This document shows, in pieces, positions 1 through 10,733 of a DNA stretch of 64,000 nt. Both the position numbers and the translations under genes were made by a program. Location of the stretch: NCBI GenBank assembly GCA_037176725.1, contig JAZBRS010000037.1, positions 10,620,001-10,684,000 on the forward strand, in the 5' to 3' direction. Source of the stretch: Posidonia oceanica. Taxonomy: Eukaryota; Streptophyta; Magnoliopsida; Alismatales; Posidoniaceae. The stretch's first letter is position 1. Each line of letters opens with the position of its first letter. The notes under the pieces are model-generated. The model did not search any database. It had not been told where the DNA came from and worked only from the letters and a program-made list of their open reading frames with translations.

Positions 1-385
1 ACTGGCGGATAGTTTATAGACCTATCAACTGGAAACGCGCAATGATGAGGGATAGTTACTGGATATCAGCCGTATAATGCAATTGCTGGTGATAGTTTAG
101 GATATCAGCCTAGCGATAGTTTACAGTCCTATCAACTGGTGGATAGTTTACAGACCTATCAACTGGAGGATAGTTTACAGACCTATCAACTGGAAACCGC
201 AATTGCAAGGGACAGTTATTGGATGTCAGCCGTATAACCCAACTGTGGGCCAACCATGGATCGGCCCAGATGATAGTTTAGGTTATCAGCCTGAGAGTGC
301 TTGATTGTTTGATAGTTTCGGATATCAGCCTAGCATGTGATTGATTGTTTGATAGTTTCGGATATCAGCCTAGCATGTGATTGAT
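1..385 (-). repeat. Degenerate tandem repeat of element A 3' UTR (block 1)
   Basis: Irregular units built from GATAGTTTACAGACCTATCA and GATAGTTTCGGATATCAGCC alternate here with no strict period. The second type matches the reverse complement of the 48-bp units at 35650-35945 in element C, so this is the same 3' UTR repeat family in opposite orientation. It contains no gene. Confidence 0.75.
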
Positions 386-390
386 TGTAA

Positions 391-870
391 GAGGGGACGA
401 GATCATGATGAGAGCTACTGCTAAAGAGGGGGTGAGATCATGATGAGAAATACTGCTAAAGAGGGGATGAGATCATGATGAGAATTACTGCTAAAGAGGG
501 GATGAGATCATGATGAGAATTACTGCTAAAGAGGGAATGAGATCATGATGAGAATTACTGCTAAAGAGGGGGATGAGATCATGATGAGAACTATTGCTAA
601 AGAGGGGGTGAGATCATGATGAGATAAAGAGGGGGATGAGGTAATGATGAGAACTACTGCTAAAGAGGGGGATGAGATCATGATGAGAATTATTGCTAAA
701 GAGGGGGATGAGATCATGATGAGAACTATTGCTAAAGAGGGGGATGAGATCATGATGAGAACTACTGCTAAAGAGGGGGATGAGATCATGATGAGAGTTA
801 CTGCTAAAGAGGGGGTGAGATCATGATGAGAACTATTGCTAAAGAGGGGATGAGATCATGATGAGAATGA
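391..870 (-). repeat. 35-36 bp tandem array, about 14 copies
   Basis: Each unit contains GATCATGATGAGAA, then ACTACTGCTAAA, then GAGGGG. One copy near 612-635 is internally shortened. The period is a multiple of 3 in most copies, so both strands show spurious open frames of repeated peptides (526-789 minus, 644-826 plus). I do not regard these as genes. The array lies in the 3' UTR of element A. Confidence 0.9.
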
Positions 871-1084
871 TTGATTAATAAGATATCGGACTTATCGGCC
901 GGCAAAGAGGGGATGAGGTAATGATGAGAAGAAATCATCCTATGACACCAGGAATATCATAGGGGAAAGAGGGGAAGAATGATACCAAGGGGCGATCAAA
1001 AGATGTCCCTGGTGTCGGGATGACACCAGGGGCTGGCCAACGCGTCCTTGGCATCGAAAGTAGAGGGAGATGACAAGATTGTCG
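871..1084. other. Spacer between repeat arrays of element A
   Basis: This unique-looking stretch contains inverted GACACCAGG / CCTGGTGTC motifs around 947-1033. Similar CCCTGGTATC / GATACCAGGGG motifs occur at 35300-35345 and 35490-35525 in element C, in reverse orientation. No gene is visible. Confidence 0.6.
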
Positions 1085-2190
1085 TGCTTGTTAGACGAGT
1101 AGTTTGGGGTACCAGCCTGCTAGGGACTCAGCTGGGGATGATCAGCTGAGGAGGATGATAGGTTGACGGACCTTTCGCCGGGCAGTTTGGGGTGCCAGCC
1201 CGCTGGGGACTCAGCTGAGGAGGATGACAGGTTGACGGACCTTTCGCCGAGCAGTTTGGGGTGCCAGCCCGCTGGGGACTCAGCTGAGGATGATCAGCTG
1301 AGGAGGATGACAGGTTGACGGACCTTTCGCCGAGTAGTTTGGGGTGCCAACTCGCAGGGGACTCAGCTGGGGATGATCAGCTGAGGAGGATGACAGGTTG
1401 ACGGACCTTTCGCCGAGCAGTTTAGGGTGCCAGCCCGCAGGGGACTCAGCTGGGGATGATCAGTTGAGGAGGATGACAGGTTGACGGACCTTTCATCGAG
1501 CAGTTTGGGGTGCCAGCCCGCAGGGGACTCAGCTGAGGATGATTAGCTGAGGAGGATGACAGGTTGACGGACCTTTCGCCGAGTAGTTTGGGGTGCCAGC
1601 CCGCAGGGGACTCAGTTGAGGATGATCAGCTGAGGAGGATGACAGGTTGACGGACCTTTCGCCGAGCAGTTTGGGGTGCCAACCCACTGGGGACTCAGCT
1701 GAGGATGATCAGTTGAGGAGGATGACAGGTTGACGGACCTTTCGCCAAGCAGTTTGGGGTGCCAGCCCGCTGGGGACTCAGCTGGGGATGATCAGCTGAG
1801 GAGGATGACAGGTTGACGGACCTTTCGCCGAGCAGTTTGGGGTGCCAGTCCGCAGGGGACTCAGCTGGGGATGATCAGCTGAGGAGGATGACAGGTTGAC
1901 GGACCTTTCACCAAGCAGTTTGGGGTGCCAGCCCGCAGGGGACTCAGCTGAGGATGATCAGCTGAGGAGGATGACAGGTTGACGGACCTTTCGTCGAGCA
2001 GTTTGGGGTGCCAGCCCGCAGGGGACTCAGCTGAGGATGATCAGCTGAGGAGGATGACAGGTTGACGGACCTTTCGCCGAGCAGTTTGGGGTGCCAGCCC
2101 GCTGGGGACTCAGCTGAGGATGATCAGCTGAGGAGGATGACAGGTTGACGGACCTTTCGCCGAGCAGTTTGGGGTGCCAGCCCGCAGGGG
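1085..2190 (-). repeat. 83-bp tandem array, about 13 copies (satellite-like)
   Basis: The landmark GGTTGACGGACCTTTC recurs near 1161, 1230, 1313, 1396, 1479, 1562, 1645, 1728, 1811, 1893, 1977, 2060 and 2143. The spacing is 83 bp except for the first, shorter unit. A unit consists of GACGGACCTTTCGCCGAGCA, GTTTGGGGTGCCAGCCCGC, then GGGGACTCAGCTG and GATGATCAGCTGAGGAGGAT. A single reverse-complement monomer is present in element C near 35370-35450, so the array amplified from a pre-existing monomer. Tandem repeats between pol and the 3' LTR are a known trait of Tat-lineage elements. Confidence 0.95.
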
Positions 2191-2497
2191 ATGATGATCC
2201 AGCTGGGGGCGACCAGCCAGGGACGCTAGATGGCGTAGCTTGACGACGAGGGTCCGTAGAGGCTCCGGACTCCAGATTGGGTGCTGAGGACTTTGCTGCG
2301 TTGTGATGTCTGCAAGTCTGGTTAGAGGGCCCAAGATGGTGATGATAATGATATGCAATACAGCAAAGAATCTTGATGTGCAAGCAGAAAGCAGAAACAG
2401 TTTTTCATTGATAAAGCTTGGTGGGTACAATGCCTGTGGCAGGCCAGAAATGCACAGCATAATCTGAAAGAAGGCCATATGATGGTTGCACAAGGGC
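2191..2497. other. Non-coding spacer of element A
   Basis: This stretch separates the 83-bp array from the DUF7745 reading frame. Reading frames that cross it from the array (for example 2110-2598 minus) have no recognisable domain. Nothing else is seen. Confidence 0.6.
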
Positions 2498-3778
2498 CTA
2501 GTCAACTTGGGCCTTCTTCGACTGCCGGGAGTCGGGAAACAAAGGGACGCCTGGCGGAATTTTAGTGATAGGCCAGAGCTGTCGGACTTCAGCTTCATAC
2601 TCAGGGGTGCATCCTACACCTCTCACGGCTGCAATGTCTGTAGATTGGACCCCATGCTGCATCAGACTAGCAAGCTTCTTGGTTGGGGCAGTTGTGCTGA
2701 GAGGGTACATCTGTAGAAGCTGGGGCGCTGTACTGTCAATGAAGGCGCCCTGCTGGAAGCCGAACTGGCGCATGACCCTGATTGGATGGTATTCTACGCC
2801 TGCTGTGAAACCTGGAAGAATGATCAGCCGCATGTCTCGCGCGCTGAAGAAGACAGTGAATGGCTCTGCTGCAGAGGGGACAATACGCCAGGTTATAGCG
2901 TCGTCAGTCAGTGCTGACAGCCTCTCGTATTCTTCTTTGACGCTCTTCTCTGTCTTGGCACGGGCGCTGCTGCAGTAAGCTTCTAAAGCATGTACTTGAG
3001 GGCGCAGAAGGTCCATTTCTAAGTGCGCGGTCAGCCAGACTTGTATGAGTGCTCCGCAACCGTGGAAGTGGCGGCAGCGGTGAGAGATGCGGTCCAGCCC
3101 GCGATAGGTCTCTGCCAGGACAACTGGTGCCAGGTCTATGTGCTGGGTCACCACTGCTAATGCAATCTCTGTAACCTCGATGGCCACTGTCAGTCGGCCA
3201 TGAGTAAAGATCAGCTCGCCCAGGAAGCGGATAACAAATCCTCGGAGCCACAGCTCATCTCCGAGTTCTGCGCGCTTGTTCATGATATCATCGAAGTGCG
3301 CAAGGCGAAGCATAGGTTCAGGCCCGCTGGTGCAGATTAATTTCTGTTGACAGGTTCGAGTGGGGAGCCCAGTTAGCTGGCTCAGGACCTGGAGGTATCC
3401 GTCGCGCCTCATGAAAATAGGTGGCCCCATGATCTTTGAAAAGCCGCAGATCCGACGCACCTCTTCCAGTGTAGGTGTCAGCTCAGTCTTGTTGAAACGG
3501 AAGACATGATGCGCCGGCTTCTAGAATCTTGCGGCGGCACACAGAAGGTGGCGGCTGACCTCCACATCAGCGACCTTCAGCAGCTTGGTTGGTATGCCCC
3601 ACAGGCGCAGCTGTTCACAGTCTTGTAGAGTGAGCCTGCTGATCCATTCTCGCAGGGCTTCCGAGCAGTGTGCAGGAGTTAGCAGAGTAGGAAAGCCCAT
3701 TACGCTGATTGCAGAGGGACAGGCAGATAGCTGCAGAAGCTTGAAAGTACCTGCTATCAATAAACAGTCAGATCTCAC
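2498..3778 (-). pseudogene. DUF7745-like extra ORF of element A (one in-frame stop)
   Basis: Two open stretches, 3778-3521 and 3460-2498, are in the same frame and are separated by a single TAG at 3521-3523. Without it the frame spans about 426 codons. Recognisable DUF7745-type blocks are a leading helical region ending ELTPTLEEV, then WLRGFVIRFLGELIFTHG, PVVLAETYRGLDRI, and the FHGCGALIQVWLTAHLE block. This family is common in plant genomes, is often carried by retroelements, and has no established biochemical role. It lies on the same strand as pol, about 1.4 kb downstream, between pol and the repeats, which is a known location for extra ORFs in plant Ty3/gypsy elements. The stop is compatible with CAG to TAG. 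The true start is uncertain. A homologue lies at 58398-59755 on the other strand. Confidence 0.75.
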
Positions 3779-5137
3779 AGGCGTATATTCTTTGACAATA
3801 AACAGAAACTAAGGCTGATAAAGTAGTTCCATATGCATTCAGCAGTTGATAACAGAACATGGCAGTTAAGCATAAATAAACAAAGGGAATTGGCAGCAGT
3901 CCGGCGAATGCGGGGGCGAGGGCCGGCAGGAGATCTGGACCGGCGCAGCTTGAGTGTCGTCAATGCGCTCTGCTGGGGAGAAGTACTGCCTCAGGGCCTG
4001 AGCGTGTTGCAGAGCAGAGAGATTGATGGAAGAGGAAAGGAATGAAAGAGGATGCTCGTATGCAGAATGCAAGTGCTGTGCTTATGATGATGAGTATTAT
4101 GCTTGGATGGGTGAGTATACTTAGGTGCCCTCAGCATACGGAGTGCTTTGGTGCCTGCTGCGACGGAAGGGAGTGGTCCCTGACTCACTGGGCCCTACCT
4201 AGACTCTTGGCTTGCTGGTGGCGCTCCGGAATAGGTGTTGGCATTGTACAGGTGGTGGTGTGGTGAGGACAGGCTATTGGCCAAACTCTCAGGACCTACA
4301 CCTATTCTTTCAGCTCTCTTTTTTTTTGATTGATTTCTCCCTCATAGGTATGCAGTCTTTCTCTGTCCCTAGCCAGGAGAAGGGTGAGTGTTTGCTCTTG
4401 GAGGATGTGGTAGACCCTTTTAGGCTTGACATACTGGGGATCTCTAGTGAGGCATGGGGGATAATGGTGCCTGTGTTTTTCGGGCTACATTTTGCCCTTT
4501 TTCTTGTTTTTTGCTTTGCTTGCTTTTTTTCTCTCTTTTTTTTTGGTTTTTGTTCTATCTCTTTTCTCCTTTTTTTTTTGCTTGTTGTTTTGCTTTTCTC
4601 TTTTTTTTAGGCTTTTGCTATCCCCATTTTGGTGGCAAAAGAAGGGTGCTTGGATTGTAATGGATTTAGGCTTTGGGTCTGTTGTGTGATGGGTAGGAGG
4701 AGCAGAGTTAGACCGCACACCCCTATCTCTAGGGCCGGCTTCTGTCTTCGTCTTCTGTTCCTTGGATGTGCCCAAACCTAGATGTCTACTCTTGCTTTTT
4801 CCAGACTCACATCCTAACATTTTTTCTCCCTCAGAGGTGTATGTCCTTGCGAGATTAGGCGGTTCGCCTGTCCTCGTTGGTGGTGGCTCCCTCACTAGCT
4901 AAGACATCTGAGTAGTGCCAGGTGAGGTAGGACGACTCTTTCCAGAGCAGGCAAGCACTTCCGGTTTTCATCACCGGGCACAGATACAATGCTTGAGAGG
5001 ATGACGATGATGATTCGAAAGGAAGGGATGCAAGAGTTGAAAGGATGATGATGATGATTTAAAATAAAGATGAAGCAAGAAGGCGAGAATGCAAGCGCAA
5101 GTGGGGGGAAGGGCATCTGCAACGGGGCCGCTTTCGG
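3779..5137. other. Spacer between pol and DUF7745 ORF of element A
   Basis: No coding region is recognised. The stretch 4310-4620 is T-rich with many short T runs, and 4990-5070 contains short GATGATGATG repeats. The open frames here are low-complexity F/L/S-rich or K-rich shadows. It could carry the splice or transcription signals for the DUF7745 frame, but I cannot point to any. Confidence 0.55.
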
Positions 5138-8100
5138 CTACTGATAGTACTTCTTCAGATAGCAGAGGTTGACGGGCTCAGACTGCTCGACCTGGTCCAT
5201 ATCCTCAAGAGTTGCAGCGCCTCCCGAAAAGATCTGCTTGACCACAAAGGGGCCACGCCAGTTGGGTCGGAATTTCCCTCGACCGTCAGGCAAGTGAATG
5301 GCACGCAAGACAAGGTCCCCTGGCTGAAAGTTTCTGGGTTGGACCTTCTTCAAGAATGCTCTGGCCATCCGCTTCTGATAGCAGTGAGCGTTGTGCATAG
5401 CTTGCAGTCTGCGCTCATCAATTAAGTTCAGTTGGATGCAGCGGTCTTCGACCCATTCTGCCTCTTCCAACCCGGCTTCTCGTAGGATCCGCAGAGAGGG
5501 GATCTCTACTTCAACAGGCAACACCGCTTCCATTCCGTACACCAGAGAGTACGAGGTGGCTCCTGTAGAGGTCCGGAATGATGTCCTGTACGCCCAGAGT
5601 GCGTACGGGAGCTTGTCGTGCCAATCCTTGTGGGTTTCTGCCATTTTCTTCAGAATCTTGACAATGTTCTTGTTTGCAGACTCCACAGCTCCGTTCATCT
5701 GTGGCCAATAGGGCGAGGATCGATGATGCTTGATCTTGAGACTCTGCAGGTATTCCTCGATCCTTTTGGCAATGAAGTTTGCGCCATTATCAGAGATGAC
5801 TGAGTGCGGGACCCCATATTGGGCAACGATATTGTTTCTGATAAATTTTTCTGTTGCCACAGCGGTGACTGTTCTGTAAGAGGCTGCTTCCACCCACTTG
5901 GTAAAGTAATCGATCGCTACCAGAATGTAACGATGACCATTTGAAGCAGCAGGGTGGATGGCGCCAATGACATCGATCCCCCAGGTGGAGAAAGGCCATA
6001 GCGAAGACATGTTGTGCAGCTGATGTGAAGGGGCCTTGATGAAGTTACCATGAATCTGACAGTTGTGGCATCTACGCACGAACCGGCAGCAGTCGGCCTC
6101 CATGGTCTGCCAGAAATATCCTTGAAGCATAATCTTCTTGGCCAGGAGGACGCCGTTCATGTGCGGGCCACAGGTCCCTGCATGCACTTGGAGCATCAGC
6201 GTGTCAGCCTCCGACTTGTTCAGGCAGTGCAGTAGCATCTGATTGTATGACCTTCTGTACAGCTGCCCAGCCCCCAACACATGATTTGACGCCAGACGCG
6301 CCAGAGTTCTCTTGTCTGCTGCCGTGGTAACAGGAGGAAAACTACCAGACTCCAGAAAAGATTTTATATCTTGATACCAGGGCTGCCCCTCTGCTGGATC
6401 CGCTTCTTCTATGCTCATGCAGTATGCAGGCTGCTCAATGCGAGTAACTGATACATCCACTGTGCTATCTTCTGAAATGGTGAGCCAGGATGCCAGAGTT
6501 GCCAATGCGTCTGCGTACGCGTTCTTGGCTCTGTTCATGTATGTGAAGCGGATGCTCTCAAATTCTTCCATCAGCCTCAGCAGGTGTTCGTGATACGGCA
6601 CAAGCTTGGGATCTTTTGTCCTCCAGTCACCGTTCACTTGAGAAATTACCAGCATGGCATCACCGTGCACATGCAGCTTCTGCGCCTCATGTTCGAGGGC
6701 GACTTTCAACCCTAGGATGCATGCTTCATACTCCGCTTCATTGTTTGTGCATGCGGAAGTCAGCTTCCTCGCGAAGGGAATCATCTGTCCCTGGGGCGTG
6801 GTCAGCACTGCGCCTACGCCTTGGCCCTTTTTGTTGACTGCACCATCGAAGTAGAGCTGCCATTCCTCTTGTTTCTCAGGATCTTTCTGCTCAGAGTCCT
6901 CCATTGCAAAGAGAATGTCTTCATCAGGGAACTGTGTCTGGAGGGGTTGGTATTCAGGCAGAGGAAGGTCAGCAAGATGGTCTGCCATGGCCTGACCCTT
7001 CATGGATTTCTGTGTGACAAAGATGATGTCGTACTGAGACAATAACACCTGCCACTTAGCACATCTGCCCACCATGGCCGGCTTTTGGAAAAGGAACTTG
7101 ATAGGATCATGCCGGCATAAGAGCTGTACTGGGTATGCCATCATGTAGTGCCTTAGCTTCTGTGTAGCCCAGACAAGGGACAAACAGGTCTTCTCTAGTG
7201 TACTGTACCTGGCTTCGCATTCATTAAACTTCTTGCTCAGGTAATAAATGGCGCGCTCCCTTCTACCAGATTCGTCATGTTGGCCCAAGATGGCACCCAT
7301 GGAATGCTGCGTGGTAGAAAGGTAGAGAAGCAAAGGTCTCCCTGGTGTAGGCGGGACCAGGACAGGAGGCTTGATCAGCAGCTGCTTGATCTTGGCAAAT
7401 GCAGCCTGACACTCCTCGCTCCAGTGAATCTGCGCATTCTTCTTCAAGAGCTTGAATATGGGCTCGCAGATGGGCGTAAGCTGTGCAATGAAGCGGCTGA
7501 TATATTGTAAACGCCCAAGCAGACTTCTGACTTCTTTTTCAGTCCTAGGGGGTGGCATGTCCACGATGGCTTGTGCTTTCAACGGGTCCACCTCAATCCC
7601 CCTTTGGCTAACAATGTAGCCGAGCAATTTGCCCGAAGACACCCCGAATACGCACTTCTTGGGATTCAGGCGCAGCTTGTACTTCCGTAGACGGTCAAAG
7701 AGCTTTTTGAGACAGGCAAGATGATCTTCAGGCTCTTTGCTTTTAGCAATCATGTCGTCTATGTAGACCTCTACTTCTTGGTGCATGAGGTCGTGGAACA
7801 GCGCAGTCATGGCCCTCTGATAGGTCGCACTAGCATTCTTCAGGCCGAACGGCATGACTTGGTAGCAGAAGACTCCCCAAGGGGTGATGAATGAAGTCTT
7901 TTCCATGTCTTCTTCTGCCATTTTGATTTGATTGTATCCAGAAAAGCCGTCCATGAAGGAGAGCATCTTGTGGCCCGCTGTATTGTCGACTAGGACGTCA
8001 ATGTGAGGCAATGGAAAGTCGTCCTTGGGACTCGCCTTATTCAGGTCCCTGTAGTCGATGCAGATCCGGATTCGGCCATCTTTCTTGGGCACAGGTACAA

Positions 8101-9205
8101 TGTTTGCCAGCCATTCAGGATAAAGAACGACCTTCAGAAAGTTTACCCTGAGCTGCTTCATTATCTCTTCTTTGATCATGAGCAGCCACTGTGGTCGCCA
8201 TCTTCTTAGTTTCTGCTTCACTGGCTTGGCATCCGGTTTTAAGGGCAGATTGTGCACCACTACTTCTATGTCAAGGCCGACCATATCCTCGTAACTCCAG
8301 GCGAAGACATCCGCATATTCTTTCAGGAATGCGATGAACTCTGCTCGAGCCTGGGAGGACAGCTGGGCATTGATACGAACTTCTCTGACTTCCTCAGCTG
8401 TGCCGATGTTGACAACCTCTGTTTCTTCTTCAACATGGAGGTTGGGGCCTTCTGGGTCGTCGTCATAGGGCCGGAACTCGGGCAATGATTCATCAGCCTC
8501 ACCCATGCCCGTATCATCCTCCTCTCCATAAGCAATAAGTTCCGAGAGGATCTCTTTCTCAAAGGAAGGGCTTGTGATGTCGAAAGAGTGCATGTGTTCC
8601 GCTGCTTGGCCCTGGTGACGCTTCAGGATGGTCACGCTTACTCTAGTGTTCTTGTAGCCTCGGTGTGCGACCTCCGTCCCAGCAACTCCTTCTGCTGTTT
8701 GCTCTGGCCTGACTGATTCTGCTGAGTGCTCTGCTGATTCTACTGAGGGTCTTGCTGATTCTGCTGTTGGTGCAGCTGACTGTTCTGCCGCTGAGGCTGC
8801 TGACAGTTCTGTTGCTGATTCTGCTTTCTGCTCTGTTACTGCTGCTGCATGAACTGCTGATGCTTCCCCCTCTGGGTCTTCTAGTGTGCTTGGGGAGGGT
8901 ATGCCGGACTGGCGGCTGATCAGGGCATTGTCGCTTGCTATGCTGCTCAAATGAGGCATGTGTTGCACAAACCACCTAGACCCGCCTTCCGATTGGAGAG
9001 TAATGAGCTCATCTGGTCTAGGGGAGTCCGGCGCTGCTGAGTCTTCTTCCAGGACCATGATAGAGGCATGGTCTTCTTGCAGAGGAGGGTCCGTAGCCAC
9101 GGCTTTCCCTTTCCTTTCTGCAGCTTGATGCTCTGCCAGGTCTTCTGCTATCGACTTGATCTATTCTTGATAGAGTAGTTCTAAGTCAGACACCCAAGAA
9201 TCGAC
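5138..9205 (-). CDS. pol: Element A pol: RT, RNase H, archaeal-type RNase H, integrase
   Basis: The open frame from 9100 to 5138 is 1320 codons. The first codon shown is GTG within the linker, and the true product is a processed gag-pol part. Residues 293-505 are reverse transcriptase with the catalytic box YIDDM at 446-450. Residues 590-710 are the Ty3-type RNase H. Residues 749-870 are a second, archaeal-type RNase H with candidate catalytic D752, E790, D814 and D864. The integrase zinc finger is H973/H980/C1011/C1014, and the catalytic core is D1043, D1104, E1140 with 35 residues between the last two. A chromodomain is not evident. Protease ends upstream in the same frame at a TAG (9206-9208), and a second TAG sits at 9161-9163. 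At both positions element E has CAG, so both stops probably arose by C to T change. All catalytic motifs are intact, so the enzyme part could still fold if expressed. Confidence 0.95.
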
Positions 9206-10733
9206 CTAGGCTTCTATCGCCACTCCTTCTTCCTCGTCCGAGGGGGAGTCGACGTAGTAGGCGCCGGGGGCCTGCGGCACTGGCCCGGCTGCAAGACGGA
9301 TTGCTGCCCTGGGAATCTGCATGATCTGGTTCACGGGCGCGTCTGCTGATGGCAGTTCTGATGTAGAAGGCCCAAATAGACAAGTCAGCGGTGCCATAGA
9401 TGGATATGCTGCCAGGGTCACTGTTGGAGAGTAAGCAAGGGTGCTCTTCAGAGGGCTCAAGGGCCCGGAGAGTGTAGTGCTCAGTTGGCCTTTTGTATCG
9501 GGCCGTAACCGAGAGAGTGCAGCCTCTGACGCCATGGGGTCTTGCCATGAGAGCTGCTGCTGGTTGTCAGGAGGATGCGAAGCGGACTGCGCCGGCTGCA
9601 TTCCTGAAGGTGTGGCTGCTAAAGCGGGCTGAGCCGCGCTGCTGACTGTATTGATTGACTGCCCTTCCAGAGAGAATGACAGTGGCACTGATGTTGCTGT
9701 GACCGCTGGTAGCATGCTTGGTTCTGCCAGAAGGAGTGTCTCTGACTCTTGCACTACTGCTGTCTGTACTTGGGAAGCTGATGTGGCTGCAAAAGAGTGG
9801 GAACTTGCCAGTTCTGCCACAGGGCCTGCTGAGCTGCCTGCTGTTTCTGCCAGAGGAAGAGCTGAATAGATTGGCTGTGTGGCCTCTGCTCTGACTACTG
9901 TTTCTGCTGTGCCGGTTGGGACTGCCTCTGTTGTGCCAGACTGTTCCTCATCCGAGTAGTAGTCCTCAACACACACCCAATCCTCTGCCGGTACCGTGTC
10001 TTGATCGTCGGATGATCCCAGGATTCCTGCACTGGTAAAGTTAGTGAGGTCTCTGGGAATGGCTGGTGCATGGTCCTTGAGCTGGAAGCAATGATCTTCG
10101 TTGGTCTTGGGCTCGTAGCCGAGGCCTTCAGATTTCCTTCGCTCCACTGCTACGATCGGCTCTGCGATCCCCTGGCCGTGACGCCCGAGCGGCGTACCCT
10201 TTATGTAACCCCACTTGTGACATACATTCTCGACCATTCGAAAGGGGTTGCTGTGAACGGTCAAGGAGTTGACACGTTCAAGATCAGGAATGAAGTTAAC
10301 CGGCTCGCACCGATTAACGCGATATAGGGCTTCAGAAGTCTCGGGGTCAAACGGGATAGATTGCGAAGACACGGGGGAGACTGCTTCGATCCGCTCCTTC
10401 TCAAAGTTCTCCGCCATGACGACAATGACATCATCGCCGCGACGGTACTTTATCATTCGATGGAGGGTCGAAGGAAGGACCTGATGCTTGTGGAGCCAAG
10501 GGCACCCAAGCAGAAGATTGAAGTTCGGCTGCAAGTCGACGACATAGAATTCTACGTCGAAGACAACCGGGCCAATAGCAAGAGGAATAATCAGAACCCC
10601 TAGAGCGTCATGGTGAGTGTTGTCAAAGGCTGTCATTCCCTTCACGGCTGGCGTGATGTCCTCGGCTTTGAATCTGAGCTTGGTTGCAGTATGCAAGGGG
10701 CAGACGTTAAGGCCTACCCATTATCAACCAGTG
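9206..10733 (-). CDS. Element A aspartic protease with G-patch-like segment
   Basis: The open frame 10696-9206 begins just after the protease active site. The active-site strand reads LVDNG on the coding strand near 10735-10721 and is then broken by loss of one base: element E has GGGTCAGGC where A has GGGTAGGC. Downstream are the typical retropepsin blocks, including LLLGCPWLHKHQVLPSTLH at residues 61-79 of the frame. Residues about 160-194 read like a G-patch: WGYIKGTPLGRHGQGI, then GLGY. The rest (200-496) is a Ser/Thr/Pro/Ala-rich linker ending YYVDSPSDEEEG. This linker is in frame with pol, so protease and pol were once one polyprotein. The 1-bp deletion at the active site probably inactivates it, unless it is a sequencing error. 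Confidence 0.88.

Noticed and set aside
391..2190. CRISPR-like array
   Set aside because: Units are contiguous tandem repeats without unique spacers, in a plant retrotransposon 3' UTR.
2027..2598. Minus-strand frames of 118 and 162 codons across the end of the 83-bp array
   Set aside because: Their C-terminal halves are translations of the tandem repeat, there is no domain, and they overlap the DUF7745 frame in another phase.
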